A stretch of 64,000 nucleotides of DNA from Pseudomonas sp. MM223 (GCA_947090765.1 OX352322.1:6666274-6730273); one strand, 5' to 3'. Numbered from the stretch's first letter, positions 39,988 to 52,262 are shown. Program-made: numbers and translations. Notes: generated by a model not told the origin, from the letters alone.

Positions 39988-41208
39988 TCAGGCAAACCTG
40001 GATGCCAGGAACGGCGAGATATCCAAAGGCAAGGTTTCGTTGTGAATCACCTTGTCCAGCATCACCCCTGTGATTGCCGACGTCAGAATCCCGGTACGGA
40101 AATGCCCGCAGGCATTGAAGTACCCCTTGACCTCGTTAACAGGGCCAAGGATTGGCAGCTCATCAGGAGAGCCTGGGCGCAGGCCTGCCCAGGTTCGCTT
40201 GAGGTTCACCTCGGCAAGCTCGGGCAAACAGCGCACCGCACCTTGTACCAGTGTGCTGATTTCCGGGAAGGTGTTGCTCACATCGAACCCTTTATCCTCG
40301 GTGGTGCTCCCAATCAGGATCTCGCCATTGTCCTTCTGCGCCAGGTAGCAATCACTGGTGGTCAGGCAACCGTTGAGCAGCTTGGGCATACGCTCGGTCA
40401 GCACGATCTGCCCTTTCACCGGCTTGACCGGGATGCTCTTGCCGGTCGCCCACTGGCTCAACTCGGCAGCCCAGGCGCCAGCAGCATTGATCAGGCTGTG
40501 GCAATGAATCTCGCCAGCACTGTCGGTTTGCACGCCTTTGATACGGTCACCATCGTGCAGCACGCCCGTGACATTGGTGCTGAGATACAGATCAACGCCA
40601 TTTTGCCGCGCCGCCTCCAGGTACGCATCGCCAAGCCGGAACGGGCTTACCTGATGATCGCAGAGAAACTCCAGTGCCCCTTTGGCTTGAGCAGTTACCG
40701 CCGGCTCGTTTGCACGCAACTCCTGCTGCCCCAGCCAACGTACCTGATCGGCCAGATGTGGAATATGCGAAACGATATGCTCCGCATAAAGCTGGTCCTC
40801 ATCATCCTGAATGATGTATTTCAGACCGGTACGCTCAAACTTGAAGTCCATCCCGTGGCGTTCGATCAGTTCCTGGTGTAGCTGTGGATAAAGTGCATTC
40901 GACTGCAAGGCAAAGTCGAAAAAGCATTCCGGAAGAATATGCGGCGTTGAAGCGTCGACTGCTACAGATGCCCCTTGGGCTTCGCGCTTGGCACGCGAAG
41001 ACATCATACGGAAGAAGATCACGCCACAGCCCAGCCCTACTGACTCGCCGATTGCCCACAACCCACCTGCGGATGCCCGGGTGGCATTGCCTGGGCGCTT
41101 GGCATCGATCAAGGCAATGCGCAGGTTGCCACGCTTGGATAACTGGTACGCGCAGGACGCACCGATGGCGCCACCGCCTGCGATGACGATGTCATAAGTC
41201 TTTGTCAT
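39988..41208 (-). CDS. hcnC: hydrogen cyanide synthase subunit HcnC
   Basis: A 406-residue FAD-dependent oxidase of the glycine/D-amino acid oxidase type. The FAD motif IAGGGAIGASCAYQLSKRG is at the N-terminus and GLRPGSPDELPILGPV near residue 345. With HcnA and HcnB it forms the membrane-bound synthase that oxidises glycine to HCN and CO2. It is the last gene of hcnABC; two bases separate it from hcnB. A perfect DnaA box lies within it at 40883. Confidence 0.9.
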   Translation of the reverse strand: MTKTYDIVIAGGGAIGASCAYQLSKRGNLRIALIDAKRPGNATRASAGGLWAIGESVGLGCGVIFFRMMSSRAKREAQGASVAVDASTPHILPECFFDFALQSNALYPQLHQELIERHGMDFKFERTGLKYIIQDDEDQLYAEHIVSHIPHLADQVRWLGQQELRANEPAVTAQAKGALEFLCDHQVSPFRLGDAYLEAARQNGVDLYLSTNVTGVLHDGDRIKGVQTDSAGEIHCHSLINAAGAWAAELSQWATGKSIPVKPVKGQIVLTERMPKLLNGCLTTSDCYLAQKDNGEILIGSTTEDKGFDVSNTFPEISTLVQGAVRCLPELAEVNLKRTWAGLRPGSPDELPILGPVNEVKGYFNACGHFRTGILTSAITGVMLDKVIHNETLPLDISPFLASRFA

Positions 41209-41210
41209 GA

Positions 41211-42605
41211 TCAGGCTTCCTTGTACAGGCTGTCGAATGCCGAGAATGGGACAGGGTCAATGGGGAAGCGCGGTCGCAGCCAACCTACGTCCTGCTGGCC
41301 CGTCGAGGCGCGCAGGCGGTCACTGCAGTAGCCAACACACATGCGTCCCTGGCAATCGCCCATGCTTACCCGGGTGCGCATCTTCAGGCTGGCCATATCG
41401 GCCACGCCTTGTTCCAGTGCCAGGTCCACAGCGCTGCGGGTCACGTTTTCACAGCGGCATATGACGGTGCCAGCATCTGGCAGCTCAAGTTGCAACGGGC
41501 CCCGGGCAGTGTATCGATCCACCCCGGCCCTGAAGCGTCGAAGGGTAGCGAGCTTGTCTTGATAGCGTTCGCGCTGGCGAAGCGCTTGTTTGATGTCCAA
41601 CACACCCAGCTGCTGCAGGATGGACACAGCGGCCAATCGACCGGTCAGCAGCCCAGCCTCGCCGCCGCAAATGCCCGCCATGTCGCCAGCCAGATGAATA
41701 TGAGGAATATTGCTTTGCTGCCAGGCATTGCATTCGGCGCGCAGGTAACCATCTTCGCTGTAGCCGTGCGCCAAACCCAGTTGCTGGCTGAGCTGGGTGC
41801 GCGGGACGAAGCCGTAACCAACCGCCAGAGTCTGTACGTTTTCACTGCGCGTGCGGCTCAGGTCAGCCTTCCATTGCTGGTCATAAGGCGCCACCTGCAC
41901 CTCACCCAGCTCTACGCCCCCCTCTGCTCTCACTACACCCCAGCCGTAGTGCATGGCAATACCATGCAACTTCATGTACGTAAGCATGCTCAAGCCCTGA
42001 AGGAACAGCTGGGGCTTGTTCATCAATGCCAGGCTTTCTTTAGCTATCCGGTTGAACGCACATGCCTCGTAGACGCCCGCCACCTCGGCTCCCGCGGCAT
42101 GCAACTGGCACGCTACCAGTGGCAGAAGAGGCCCGGTACCGGCAATCAAGGTCCGGCCCAGTGGTTTGACCACACCACTCTTGATCTGAAGTTGCAGCCC
42201 ACCCAGCAGAATCACACCCGGCAATGTCCACCCCGGAAAAGGCACGCTGCGTTCATGACAACCGGCTGCCAGCACCATATGCCTGTAGTCGACTTCGTGT
42301 AGTTTTTCGTCGGCATCAAGCGCGATCAGTCGCCGCTCATCACCGCCGACAATACGGCTGTTCAAGCGGGTTTCGACCCACTGTGTGCATTCGGCAAATT
42401 CATCGTGCAGCTGATTGAGCGCTTTGCTGTAACGGCTCCCCAGATAATCCAGGTTCACACCAGCACGCAGCGGCCCTCTGTAGACAACGCCGCCGGTGCG
42501 GGAGGCCTCGTCAAACAACAGGCTAGGAACACGATGATTGGCAAGTTCAATGGCCGCAGCCATTCCGGCGGGCCCGCCACCCACAATGATCGGACGCTGG
42601 CTCAT
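41211..42605 (-). CDS. hcnB: hydrogen cyanide synthase subunit HcnB
   Basis: A 464-residue FAD/NAD-dependent oxidoreductase (IIVGGGPAGMAAAIELANHR at the N-terminus) with a C-terminal BFD-like iron-sulphur region (VICRCENVTRSAVDLALEQG near residue 375, then GRMCVGYCSDRL). This architecture matches HcnB. The ATG overlaps the hcnA stop (ATGA), indicating coupled translation. Confidence 0.9.
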   Translation of the reverse strand: MSQRPIIVGGGPAGMAAAIELANHRVPSLLFDEASRTGGVVYRGPLRAGVNLDYLGSRYSKALNQLHDEFAECTQWVETRLNSRIVGGDERRLIALDADEKLHEVDYRHMVLAAGCHERSVPFPGWTLPGVILLGGLQLQIKSGVVKPLGRTLIAGTGPLLPLVACQLHAAGAEVAGVYEACAFNRIAKESLALMNKPQLFLQGLSMLTYMKLHGIAMHYGWGVVRAEGGVELGEVQVAPYDQQWKADLSRTRSENVQTLAVGYGFVPRTQLSQQLGLAHGYSEDGYLRAECNAWQQSNIPHIHLAGDMAGICGGEAGLLTGRLAAVSILQQLGVLDIKQALRQRERYQDKLATLRRFRAGVDRYTARGPLQLELPDAGTVICRCENVTRSAVDLALEQGVADMASLKMRTRVSMGDCQGRMCVGYCSDRLRASTGQQDVGWLRPRFPIDPVPFSAFDSLYKEA

Positions 42606-42916
42606 GGCTGCTGCTCCTGGCTGACCCGGTTAACCTGAGTCTCAATGCGCATGCCGTCACGGACCAGCGTCTGGCAGGCGCGGCGCTTGGACATTCCATC
42701 GATGGCTACCAGGCAACAATGACAAACGCCCATACCGCAATAAGAACCGGCAAGCTGGCCATGGTCATTACGAGCAACCTGGCGCAGCCCCACGGCACTC
42801 AGCACGCTCAAGACCGTTTCGCCTGCGGCAGCTGTCACAGTCTTGCCATTCAGATAAAGGGTCAGTTGGCCTTGGCTAATCGGTTGGATGTCATGTTTTC
42901 TTTCATGTCCTTGCAT
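42602..42916 (-). CDS. hcnA: hydrogen cyanide synthase subunit HcnA
   Basis: A 104-residue 2Fe-2S ferredoxin-like protein, the length I recall for P. aeruginosa HcnA, with HDIQPIS, AAGETVLSVLSAVGLR, ARNDHGQ and the cluster ligands in CGMGVCHCCLVAIDG...RRACQT. ATG codons at 42919 and 42916 are adjacent; I use the second by alignment to the known N-terminus. Regulation in other species is by ANR and Gac/Rsm. Here I see only degenerate ANR-like half-sites upstream, and a CAAGGACATG word at the start that could bind RsmA. Both are tentative. Confidence 0.92.
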   Translation of the reverse strand: MQGHERKHDIQPISQGQLTLYLNGKTVTAAAGETVLSVLSAVGLRQVARNDHGQLAGSYCGMGVCHCCLVAIDGMSKRRACQTLVRDGMRIETQVNRVSQEQQP

Positions 42917-43029
42917 CATTGATACGCCCAAAATCAGAATCTGAGCCATCAAGTTAATGCAGCTTCCGATAGCGGAACATGACCTGGATCGTATGACCGG
43001 ATGCGCAATTTCCTAAACTTCAGAAAGAA

Positions 43030-43055
43030 AAAAGCCCTCCGCGTGGAGGGCTTTT
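43030..43055 (-). terminator. rho-independent terminator of glmS
   Basis: AAAAGCCCTCC and GGAGGGCTTTT form an 11-bp stem with a 4-base loop, and a T-run on the minus strand. It coincides with the expected Tn7 insertion point. Confidence 0.92.
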
Positions 43056-43112
43056 AACCGGCAGCTGTACGCTATTTACTCGACCGTAACCGACTTGGCC
43101 AGGTTACGCGGC
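43045..43112 (-). other. attTn7 site, with no Tn7 ends visible
   Basis: The end of glmS (minus strand CCGCGTAACCTGGCCAAGTC, then GGTTACGGTCGAGTAA) is the conserved TnsD recognition sequence. Tn7 normally inserts about 25 bases past the stop, near 43051. I see no Tn7 end repeats (TGTGGGCGGACA-type) there. The next genes beyond it are hcnABC. Confidence 0.75.
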
Positions 43113-44912
43113 TGGTCCACGTCGGTGCCTTTGAGAACGGCCACGTAGTAAGACAGTAGTTGCAGTGGGATGGTGTACAGGATCGGCGCCAGCGCATCGA
43201 CGATGTGCGGCACCTTGATCACGTGAGTGCCTTCACCATTGGTCATGCCAGCGTGCTCGTCGGCGAACACCACCAGCTCGCCACCACGGGCACGCACTTC
43301 CTGCAGGTTGGATTTCAGCTTTTCCAGCAGTTCGTTGTTCGGGGCAACGGTAACCACCGGCATGTCGTTGTCCACCAGTGCCAGCGGGCCGTGCTTCAGC
43401 TCGCCTGCCGGGTAGGCTTCAGCGTGGATGTAGGAGATTTCCTTGAGCTTGAGCGCACCTTCCATCGCCACCGGGTACTGTGCACCGCGGCCAAGGAACA
43501 GGGTGTGATGCTTGTCGGCAAACAGCTCGGCAATCTTCTCGACAGTAGCGTCCATGGCCAGGGCTTCGCCCAGGCGGGTCGGCAAGCGACGCAGTTCTTC
43601 AACCAGCTCGGCTTCGACACCCTCTTCCAGGGTACCGCGCACCTGGCCCAGGGCCAGGGTCAGCAGCATCAGCGACACCAACTGGGTAGTGAAGGCTTTG
43701 GTCGAGGCCACACCGATTTCCGGGCCGGCCAAGGTCAGCAAGGTCAGGTCCGACTCACGCACCAACGAGCTCGATGCCCACGTTGCAGATTGCCAGGCTG
43801 CCGAGGAAACCCAACTCTTTGGCGTTACGCAGCGCGGCCAGGGTGTCGGCGGTTTCGCCAGACTGCGAGATGGAAACGAACAGCGTATCCGCCTGTACCA
43901 CGACTTTGCGGTAACGGAATTCGCTGGCCACTTCCACCTGGCACGGGATGCCAGCCAGGCTTTCCAGCCAGTAACGGGCGACCATACCGGCGTGGTAGCT
44001 GGTGCCACAGGCAACGATCTGCACATTGCGCACTTTGGTGAACAGGTCGGCAGCGTTTGGGCCGAAGGCCTGGACCAGCACGTGGTCCTTGCCCAGGCGG
44101 CCTTCCAGGGTGCGCTGAACAACGCTTGGCTGCTCGTGGATTTCCTTGAGCATGAAGTGGCGATAGTTGCCCTTGTCGGCAGCTTCGGCACCTTCATGGT
44201 ACTGCACGGTTTCACGCTGGACCTTGTTGCCTTGCTGGTCCCAGATGCTGACCTGGTCACGGCGGATTTCAGCGATGTCGCCTTCCTCCAGGTACATGAA
44301 GCGGTCGGTGACCTGGCGCAGGGCCAACTGGTCGGACGCCAGGAAGTTTTCACCCAGGCCCAGGCCGATGACCAACGGGCTGCCGCTGCGTGCAGCAACC
44401 AGGCGGTCAGGCTGCTTGGCGCTGATCAGTGCCAGGCCATATGCGCCATGCAGGCGCTTCACGGCGGCTTTCAGGGCATCGGCCAGGTCCGGGATGCTCT
44501 TCAAGGTGTGGTGGATCAGGTGGACGATGACTTCGGTGTCAGTCTGCGAGGTGAAGATATAGCCCAGGCCTTTCAGCTCTTCACGCAGCTCTTCGTGGTT
44601 CTCGATGATGCCATTGTGCACCACAGCCACTTCATCGCCCGAGAAGTGCGGGTGGGCGTTGCCTTCGGTCGGCGCACCGTGGGTAGCCCAACGGGTGTGG
44701 GCAATACCCAGCTGGCCGGCCAGCGGGTCAGCGACAACAGCGGCTTGCAGCTCGCTGACCTTGCCAATACGGCGGCGGCGCTCCAGCTCACCCGCCTGGG
44801 TCAGAACGGCCAGGCCGGCGCTGTCGTACCCACGGTACTCAAGACGCTTGAGGCCCTCGATCAGGATGGCTGTGATATTGCGCTCGGCGACAGCACCAAC
44901 GATTCCACACAT
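43076..44912 (-). CDS. glmS: glucosamine-6-phosphate synthase, single-base frameshift
   Basis: An essential aminotransferase making glucosamine 6-phosphate from fructose 6-phosphate and glutamine. The glutaminase domain starts [12 protein letters not shown] (Cys2 nucleophile) and two SIS domains follow, ending [10 protein letters not shown]. The first frame runs from 44912 to a TGA after [12 protein letters not shown]; the second carries [19 protein letters not shown] to the end. One extra base near 43772 explains it; removing it restores [10 protein letters not shown] and 611 residues, the length I recall for P. putida. A sequence error is likely, because the gene is essential. Confidence 0.9.
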
Positions 44913-44915
44913 GTT

Positions 44916-45692
44916 TTATTTCTCCTGGCTGATCGCGGCGCAGATCAGGTTGATGCCGCGAGCTTCAATTTGTTCGCGTGCCGCAGCGGGCAGGCGCTCG
45001 TCTGTAATAAGGGTGTGCACGTTGCCCCAGGGCAGCTCAAGGTTGGGGATCTTGCGCCCCACCTTGTCCGACTCGACCATCACGATTACTTCCCGGGCGA
45101 CTTCGGCCATGACCCGGCTCAACCCAAGCAGTTCGTTGAAGGTGGTGGTACCTCGACCGAGGTCGATGCCGTCGGCACCGATGAACAGTTGGTCGAAATC
45201 GTAGGAGCGCAGTACCTGCTCGGCTACCTGCCCCTGGAACGATTCGGAATGAGGGTCCCAGGTACCACCGGTCATCAACAGCACCGGCTCGTGCTCAAGG
45301 TCGCAGATCGCACGGGCCACGTTCAGCGAATTGGTCATCACCACCAGGCCGGGCTGGCGCCCCAGTTCAGGGATCATGGCTGCCGTGGTACTGCCGCTGT
45401 CGATGATGATGCGCGCATGTTCGCGGATACGACCGACGGCGGCACGCGCAATGGCCTTCTTGTAGGAAGACACAGGCTGGGCCGGCTCACCGAGCAGCTC
45501 TTGCGGCACGGGTACCGCACCGCCGTAGCGGCGTAGCAACAGGCCGTTGGTTTCGAGGGCGGCGAGGTCTTTGCGAATGGTCACTTCCGAAGTCTCGAAA
45601 CGTTTGGCCAAGGCGTCCACGCTCACCTCGCCCTGCTCGCTGAGCAAAGCCAGGATATTGTGCCGTCGCTGGGGAGTGTTTCGTTTCGACAT
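44916..45692 (-). CDS. glmR: DeoR-family regulator, GlmR-type
   Basis: A 258-residue DeoR regulator with an N-terminal winged helix (QRRHNILALLSEQGEVSVDA, ETSEVTIRKDLAALE) and a C-terminal sugar-phosphate-sensing domain (IIDSGSTTAAMIPEL, VMTNSLNVA, FIGADGIDLGRG). It lies between glmU and glmS, three bases before glmS, an arrangement known in Pseudomonas, so it probably tunes amino-sugar synthesis. Confidence 0.88.
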   Translation of the reverse strand: MSKRNTPQRRHNILALLSEQGEVSVDALAKRFETSEVTIRKDLAALETNGLLLRRYGGAVPVPQELLGEPAQPVSSYKKAIARAAVGRIREHARIIIDSGSTTAAMIPELGRQPGLVVMTNSLNVARAICDLEHEPVLLMTGGTWDPHSESFQGQVAEQVLRSYDFDQLFIGADGIDLGRGTTTFNELLGLSRVMAEVAREVIVMVESDKVGRKIPNLELPWGNVHTLITDERLPAAAREQIEARGINLICAAISQEK

Positions 45693-45828
45693 GAGCGCTT
45701 AAGTTTCGGTTCGAAAGATAATGGTTGCAATCAAAACCTAAGACGAGCGATTCGTCAAGCTATTGCCGCCCTGTGGATAGTTTCGTCTGCGTCGGAGCGA
45801 TCCTACAATGAGCTACCGATTGCCCAAC

Positions 45829-45862
45829 AAAAAAAGCCGACTTATTCACATAAGTCGGCTTT
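45829..45862 (-). terminator. rho-independent terminator of glmU
   Basis: AAAGCCGACTTA (45833-45844) pairs with TAAGTCGGCTTT (45851-45862), with a long T-run on the minus strand, so glmU can end separately from glmRS. Confidence 0.88.
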
Positions 45863-45885
45863 CCATTGAAACAGCTGTGAATAAC

Positions 45886-47253
45886 TCAGCTCTTCTTGAT
45901 CTTCTCCGGCCGCTTCCAGCCCGAGATGTTACGCTGGCGCGCGCGGCCCACAGCCAGGTCGCCAGCTTCGACGGTCTGGGTGATGGTCGAACCGGCTGCG
46001 GTGGTCGCGCCGGCCTTGATTTCCACAGGCGCCACCAGCGAGTTGTTCGAACCAATGAACACGTCCTCGCCCATTACCGTCTTGAACTTGTTGGCACCAT
46101 CGTAGTTGCAAGTGATGGTACCGGCGCCGATATTGGTGCGTGCACCGATTTCAGCATCGCCCAGGTAGGTCAGGTGACCGGCCTTGGCGCCTTCACCCAG
46201 GTGGGCGTTTTTCAGTTCGACGAAGTTACCCACATGTGCCTTGGCGTCCAGCACGCTGCCCGGGCGCAGGCGGGCAAACGGGCCAGCATCGCTGCCCTCG
46301 CCCATCACGGCGCCTTCGAGGTGGCTGTTAGCCTTGACCACCGCGCCTTTACGCAGGGTTGTGTTTTTGATGACGCAGTTAGGGCCGATCTGCACATCGT
46401 CCTCGATGACAACCTTGCCTTCGAGAATCACGTTGATATCGATCAGCACGTCACGACCAACGGTCACTTCACCGCGGACATCGAAGCGCGCCGGGTCGCG
46501 CAAGGTCACACCCTGGGCCATCAGGCGGCGGCCTTCACGCAGCTGGTAGTGACGCTCCAGTTCGGACAGCTGGCGACGATCATTGGCGCCCTGCACTTCC
46601 ATTGGGTCGTGTGGCTGCTCGGTGGCCACGACCAGGCCATCAGCCACCGCCATGGCGATGACGTCGGTCAGGTAGTACTCGCCTTGGGCGTTGTTGTTCG
46701 ACAGGCGGCCCATCCAGTCGGCCAGGCGCGCGGCTGGCAGGGCCAGAATACCGGTGTTGCCTTCCTTGATCGCTTTCTGCGCGTCGTTGGCGTCCTTGTG
46801 CTCAACGATGGCAGTCACCTTGCCCTGCTCGTCACGCACGATGCGGCCATAGCCGGTCGGGTCGTCGAGTGTCACCGTAAGCAAGCCCAGTTGCTCAGCG
46901 TTGGCCTTGGCCAGCAGGCGCTGCAGGGTCTCTACCTCGATCAACGGTACATCGCCGTACAGCACCAGCACGGTATCAGCGGTTACGGCCGGCAGTGCCT
47001 GGGCTACGGCATGGCCGGTACCCAACTGTTTTTCCTGCATGACAAAGTTCAGGTCGTCAGCGGCCAGGCGCTCACGCACCAGCTCGGCACCATGGCCAAT
47101 GACCACGTGAATTCCTTGCGGCTGGAGTTGGCGCGCGCTGTGGATAACATGGCCAAGCATGGAGTTGCCGGCTACCGGGTGCAGCACCTTGGGCAGCGCC
47201 GAGCGCATGCGGGTGCCTTGGCCGGCGGCGAGAATAACGATATCGAGTGACAT
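45886..47253 (-). CDS. glmU: bifunctional UDP-GlcNAc pyrophosphorylase / GlcN-1-P acetyltransferase
   Basis: A 455-residue cytoplasmic enzyme catalysing the last two steps to UDP-N-acetylglucosamine. The N-terminal uridyltransferase domain starts [21 protein letters not shown], with LYGDVPLI and GEYYLTDV. The C-terminal left-handed beta-helix has hexapeptide repeats and [17 protein letters not shown] near residue 380. A perfect DnaA box lies near its 5' end at 47139. Confidence 0.97.
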   Translation of the reverse strand: MSLDIVILAAGQGTRMRSALPKVLHPVAGNSMLGHVIHSARQLQPQGIHVVIGHGAELVRERLAADDLNFVMQEKQLGTGHAVAQALPAVTADTVLVLYGDVPLIEVETLQRLLAKANAEQLGLLTVTLDDPTGYGRIVRDEQGKVTAIVEHKDANDAQKAIKEGNTGILALPAARLADWMGRLSNNNAQGEYYLTDVIAMAVADGLVVATEQPHDPMEVQGANDRRQLSELERHYQLREGRRLMAQGVTLRDPARFDVRGEVTVGRDVLIDINVILEGKVVIEDDVQIGPNCVIKNTTLRKGAVVKANSHLEGAVMGEGSDAGPFARLRPGSVLDAKAHVGNFVELKNAHLGEGAKAGHLTYLGDAEIGARTNIGAGTITCNYDGANKFKTVMGEDVFIGSNNSLVAPVEIKAGATTAAGSTITQTVEAGDLAVGRARQRNISGWKRPEKIKKS

Positions 47254-47306
47254 TACTGGCTACCAATCCTGGGCGGTCAGTGAAATGACCGGGGGGAAAT
47301 CAGAAA

Positions 47307-47336
47307 AAGAAAAAGGGTAGCCGAGGCTACCCTTTT
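47307..47336 (-). terminator. rho-independent terminator of the atp operon
   Basis: AAAAGGGTAGCC and GGCTACCCTTTT form a 12-bp stem followed by a T-run on the minus strand, 35 bases beyond the atpC stop. Confidence 0.92.
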
Positions 47337-47371
47337 ACTCAATCGCAACAGAAGTTATCAGCCGTGGCCGA

Positions 47372-47791
47372 TTACTTGCCTTTGCGCATTTGCTGGACGG
47401 TACGCAGCTGGGCTGCGGCCTCGGCCAGACGTGCGGCGGCGGCACTGTAGTCGAAGTCCGCGCCTTTCAGATTCAGGGCGTTCTCGGCAGCCTTGAGGGC
47501 TTCCTGAGCTTGCGCTTCATCCAGGTCTGCAGCACGTTGCACGGTATCGGCAAGCACCTTGACCATGTTCGGCTGAACCTCGAGGAAGCCACCAGAGATG
47601 TAGAACACCTCTTGGGCGCCACCCTGCTTGGTCAGCGTGATCGGACCTGGCTTCAGATTGGTGATCAGCGGCGCGTGGCCTGGAGCGATACCAAGATCAC
47701 CCAGGTTACCGTGCGCAACCACCATCTCGACCAGACCGGAGAAAATTTCTCCTTCCGCGCTGACGATATCGCAATGGACTGTCATAGCCAT
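47372..47791 (-). CDS. atpC: ATP synthase F1 epsilon subunit
   Basis: 139 residues: an N-terminal beta-sandwich ([41 protein letters not shown]) and a C-terminal helical pair ([19 protein letters not shown]). It couples the rotor to F1 and restrains ATP hydrolysis. GAGG lies eight bases before the ATG used. Last gene of the operon. Confidence 0.96.
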   Translation of the reverse strand: MAMTVHCDIVSAEGEIFSGLVEMVVAHGNLGDLGIAPGHAPLITNLKPGPITLTKQGGAQEVFYISGGFLEVQPNMVKVLADTVQRAADLDEAQAQEALKAAENALNLKGADFDYSAAAARLAEAAAQLRTVQQMRKGK

Positions 47792-47834
47792 CTGCTTGCC
47801 TCAACCTGATAGCGCCCCTTGCGGGGCGCAGGAA

Positions 47835-49238
<1,404 letters not shown>

Positions 49239-50099
49239 TTAAACCGCGGCAGCGCCGCCGACGATTTCCGAGATCTCCTGGGTGATCGCAGCCTGACGCG
49301 CCTTGTTGTAGATCAATTGCAGCTCTTTGATCAAATCACCGGCGTTGTCTGTGGCGTTCTTCATCGCGATCATCCGGGCCGCTTGTTCAGCAGCGTTGTT
49401 CTCGACCACCGCCTGGTACACCTGCGACTCCACGTAACGCACCATCAAGCCGTCCAGCAGCTCTTTTGCGTCGGGTTCGTACAGGTAGTCCCAGTGATGC
49501 TTGAGATCCTGATCCGGGGTTGCCACCAACGGTACCAATTGCTCGACCGTTGGCTTCTGGGTCATGGTGTTGATGAACTTGTTCGAAACCACGGAGAGGC
49601 GATCGATACGGCCGTCTAGGTAGGCGTCCAGCATCACTTTGACGGAGCCGATCAGATCGTTGATCGATGGCTCTTCGCCCAAGTGGCTGATCGCTGCTAC
49701 GACGTTGCCGCCAAAGATGCGGAAGAAAGTCGCACCCTTGCTGCCGATCACGCACAGGTCGATTTCCACGCCCTGTTCGCGGTTTGCGCTCATGTCCTTG
49801 ACCAGGGCCTTGAACAGGTTGGTGTTCAAGCCACCGCACAGACCACGGTCACTGCTCACCACGATATAACCGGCGCGCTTTACAGGGCGCTCGATCATGA
49901 ATGGGTGGCGGTATTCCGGGTTGGCGTTGGCCAGATGACCGATCACCTGGCGGATACGCTCCGCGTAAGGACGGCTAGCAGCCATGCGCATTTGTGCCTT
50001 GCGCATCTTGCTTACCGCCACTTTCTCCATGGCGCTGGTAATTTTTTGCGTGCTTTTGATGCTCGCAATCTTACTGCGAATCTCTTTTGCGCCTGCCAT
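49239..50099 (-). CDS. atpG: ATP synthase F1 gamma subunit
   Basis: 286 residues with the characteristic N-terminal coil ([24 protein letters not shown]), the central [11 protein letters not shown] fold and the C-terminal coil (ERRRR-type replaced by [20 protein letters not shown]). It is the rotating shaft between the c-ring and the alpha3-beta3 head. Confidence 0.97.
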   Translation of the reverse strand: MAGAKEIRSKIASIKSTQKITSAMEKVAVSKMRKAQMRMAASRPYAERIRQVIGHLANANPEYRHPFMIERPVKRAGYIVVSSDRGLCGGLNTNLFKALVKDMSANREQGVEIDLCVIGSKGATFFRIFGGNVVAAISHLGEEPSINDLIGSVKVMLDAYLDGRIDRLSVVSNKFINTMTQKPTVEQLVPLVATPDQDLKHHWDYLYEPDAKELLDGLMVRYVESQVYQAVVENNAAEQAARMIAMKNATDNAGDLIKELQLIYNKARQAAITQEISEIVGGAAAV

Positions 50100-50147
50100 G
50101 TATCACCTATCAGGTTAGCAAGCGGGGGCCTGAGCCCCCGCTGCGGC

Positions 50148-51692
50148 TTACCAGGTCTGGGTGGCCTTGAACTTCTCGATACCGGCTTTCAGGCCTGCGT
50201 CGATTTCGTCGTTGAAGTCACCCTTCACGTTGATCTTCGCCATCAGTTCAGCGTGATCACGGTTGAAGAAGGCGATCAGTGCTTGCTCGAAGCTGCCGAT
50301 CTTGGAGACTTCTACGTCAGTCAGGAAGCCACGCTCAGCGGCGTACAGCGACAGAGCCATGTCCGCGATGGACATTGGCGCGTACTGCTTCTGCTTCATC
50401 AGCTCGGTAACGCGCTGACCATGCTCCAGCTGCTTGCGGGTCGCTTCGTCCAGATCGGATGCGAACTGGGCGAATGCAGCCAGTTCACGGTACTGAGCCA
50501 GTGCGGTACGAATACCACCGGACAGCTTCTTGATGATCTTGGTCTGAGCGGCACCACCTACGCGGGATACCGAAACACCGGCGTTCACTGCAGGGCGGAT
50601 GCCCGAGTTGAACATGGCCGATTCCAGGAAGATCTGACCGTCGGTGATGGAAATCACGTTGGTCGGAACGAACGCGGAAACGTCGCCAGCCTGGGTTTCG
50701 ATGATCGGCAGAGCGGTCAAGGAACCGGTTTTGCCAGTGACAGCACCGTTGGTGAACTTCTCGACGTACTCTTCCGAAACGCGCGATGCACGCTCCAGCA
50801 GACGGGAGTGGAGATAGAACACGTCACCTGGGTACGCTTCACGTCCTGGTGGACGGCGCAGCAGCAGGGAGATCTGACGGTAGGCAACGGCCTGCTTGGA
50901 CAGGTCATCGTAAACGATCAGTGCGTCTTCACCGCGGTCACGGAAGAACTCGCCCATGGTGCAACCGGCGTATGGCGCCAGGAATTGCAGTGCGGCGGAT
51001 TCCGAAGCACTGGCAACAACCACGATGGTGTTGGCCAGGGCGCCGGCTTCTTCCAGCTTGCGAACGATGTTGGCAACGGTGGAACGCTTCTGGCCGACAG
51101 CAACATAAACACAGAAAATACCGGAGTCTTTCTGGTTGATGATGGCGTCGATGGCCATGGCGGTCTTGCCGATCTGACGGTCGCCAATGATCAGCTCACG
51201 CTGGCCACGGCCGACAGGGATCATGGCGTCGACGGATTTGTAGCCAGTCTGTACAGGCTGGTCTACCGACTTACGCCAGATCACGCCTGGAGCCACTTTC
51301 TCGACCGCGTCGGTCTGGGTGTTGCCCAGCGGACCTTTGCCGTCGATCGGGTTACCCAGTGCGTCGACGACGCGACCCAGCAGTTCCTTACCAACCGGAA
51401 CTTCCAGGATGCGGCCGGTGCACTTGGCGCTCATGCCTTCGGCGAGGGTGTCGTATGCACCCAGGATCACTGCACCTACGGAGTCTTGCTCCAGGTTCAG
51501 GGCCATGCCGAATACGCTGCCAGGGAACTCGATCATTTCGCCGTACATGACGTCGGCCAGACCGTGGATCCGCACGATACCGTCGGAAACCGAAACAACG
51601 GTACCTTCGTTACGGGCTTGGGAGCTCACATCGAGGTTGTCGATGCGGCCCTTGATGATTTCACTAATTTCGGAAGGATTGAGTTGCTGCAT
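50148..51692 (-). CDS. atpA: ATP synthase F1 alpha subunit
   Basis: 514 residues, the non-catalytic nucleotide-binding subunit. Walker A is [15 protein letters not shown] near residue 169, with [20 protein letters not shown] and the signature [14 protein letters not shown] near 365. The start [17 protein letters not shown] is the family N-terminus. Confidence 0.98.
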   Translation of the reverse strand: MQQLNPSEISEIIKGRIDNLDVSSQARNEGTVVSVSDGIVRIHGLADVMYGEMIEFPGSVFGMALNLEQDSVGAVILGAYDTLAEGMSAKCTGRILEVPVGKELLGRVVDALGNPIDGKGPLGNTQTDAVEKVAPGVIWRKSVDQPVQTGYKSVDAMIPVGRGQRELIIGDRQIGKTAMAIDAIINQKDSGIFCVYVAVGQKRSTVANIVRKLEEAGALANTIVVVASASESAALQFLAPYAGCTMGEFFRDRGEDALIVYDDLSKQAVAYRQISLLLRRPPGREAYPGDVFYLHSRLLERASRVSEEYVEKFTNGAVTGKTGSLTALPIIETQAGDVSAFVPTNVISITDGQIFLESAMFNSGIRPAVNAGVSVSRVGGAAQTKIIKKLSGGIRTALAQYRELAAFAQFASDLDEATRKQLEHGQRVTELMKQKQYAPMSIADMALSLYAAERGFLTDVEVSKIGSFEQALIAFFNRDHAELMAKINVKGDFNDEIDAGLKAGIEKFKATQTW

Positions 51693-51713
51693 TGCTCTGC
51701 TGCCCCTTCAAAC

Positions 51714-52250
51714 TCAAGATTTCAATGCTTCGGCCAGTTTCGCGATTTTGCCGCGAACAGAGCCATCGATTACCAGGTCACCAGCGCGGATGACGACGCC
51801 GCCAATCAGGCTGGCATCCTCCGACGCGTGCAGGCGCACTTCCTGGCCTAACCGTGCACTGAGAACCTTGGCGAGTTTGTCTTGCTGTTCTTGGTTCAAC
51901 GCGAAGGCACTGGTGACTTCCACGTCCACGGACTTCTCTTGCTCGGCCTTGTACAGGTCGAACAGAGCGGCAATCTCCGGCAGAAGCAGGAGACGGTCGT
52001 TTTCCGCGGCAACATGAATGAAATTCTGTGCCTGTGCATTGAACTTGTCACCGCACACGTCAATGAACGTGGCGGCCTTTTCTGCGCTCGTCAGTCGCGG
52101 GGCCTTGAGCAGGCGCTGCATGGTGTCGTCTTGCGACACCGCAGCAGCCAGGCCGAGCATGGCTGACCAATTGGCCAGTTGCTGATGGGCCTGGGCATGC
52201 TCAAAGGCAGCCTTAGCGTAAGGTCGGGCCAACGTGGTCAGTTCTGCCAT
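51714..52250 (-). CDS. atpH: ATP synthase F1 delta subunit
   Basis: 178 residues ([20 protein letters not shown] at the N-terminus, [19 protein letters not shown] and [21 protein letters not shown] at the C-terminus), the peripheral-stalk subunit joining b to F1. It lies 12 bases after atpF. Confidence 0.97.
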
Positions 52251-52262
52251 GATCGCCCTCGC

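Noticed and set aside
42917..42960. A possible ANR box for hcnA
   Set aside because: TTGATGGCTCAGAT and TTTGGGCGTATCAA each keep only one good half-site, and the second abuts the start codon, so no site is annotated.
42920..43060. Tn7 or other transposon ends beside hcnABC
   Set aside because: No terminal inverted repeats, target duplication or transposase gene are visible.
49683..51851. A 722-codon open frame on the plus strand
   Set aside because: It lies opposite atpG, atpA and atpH, which are certain.
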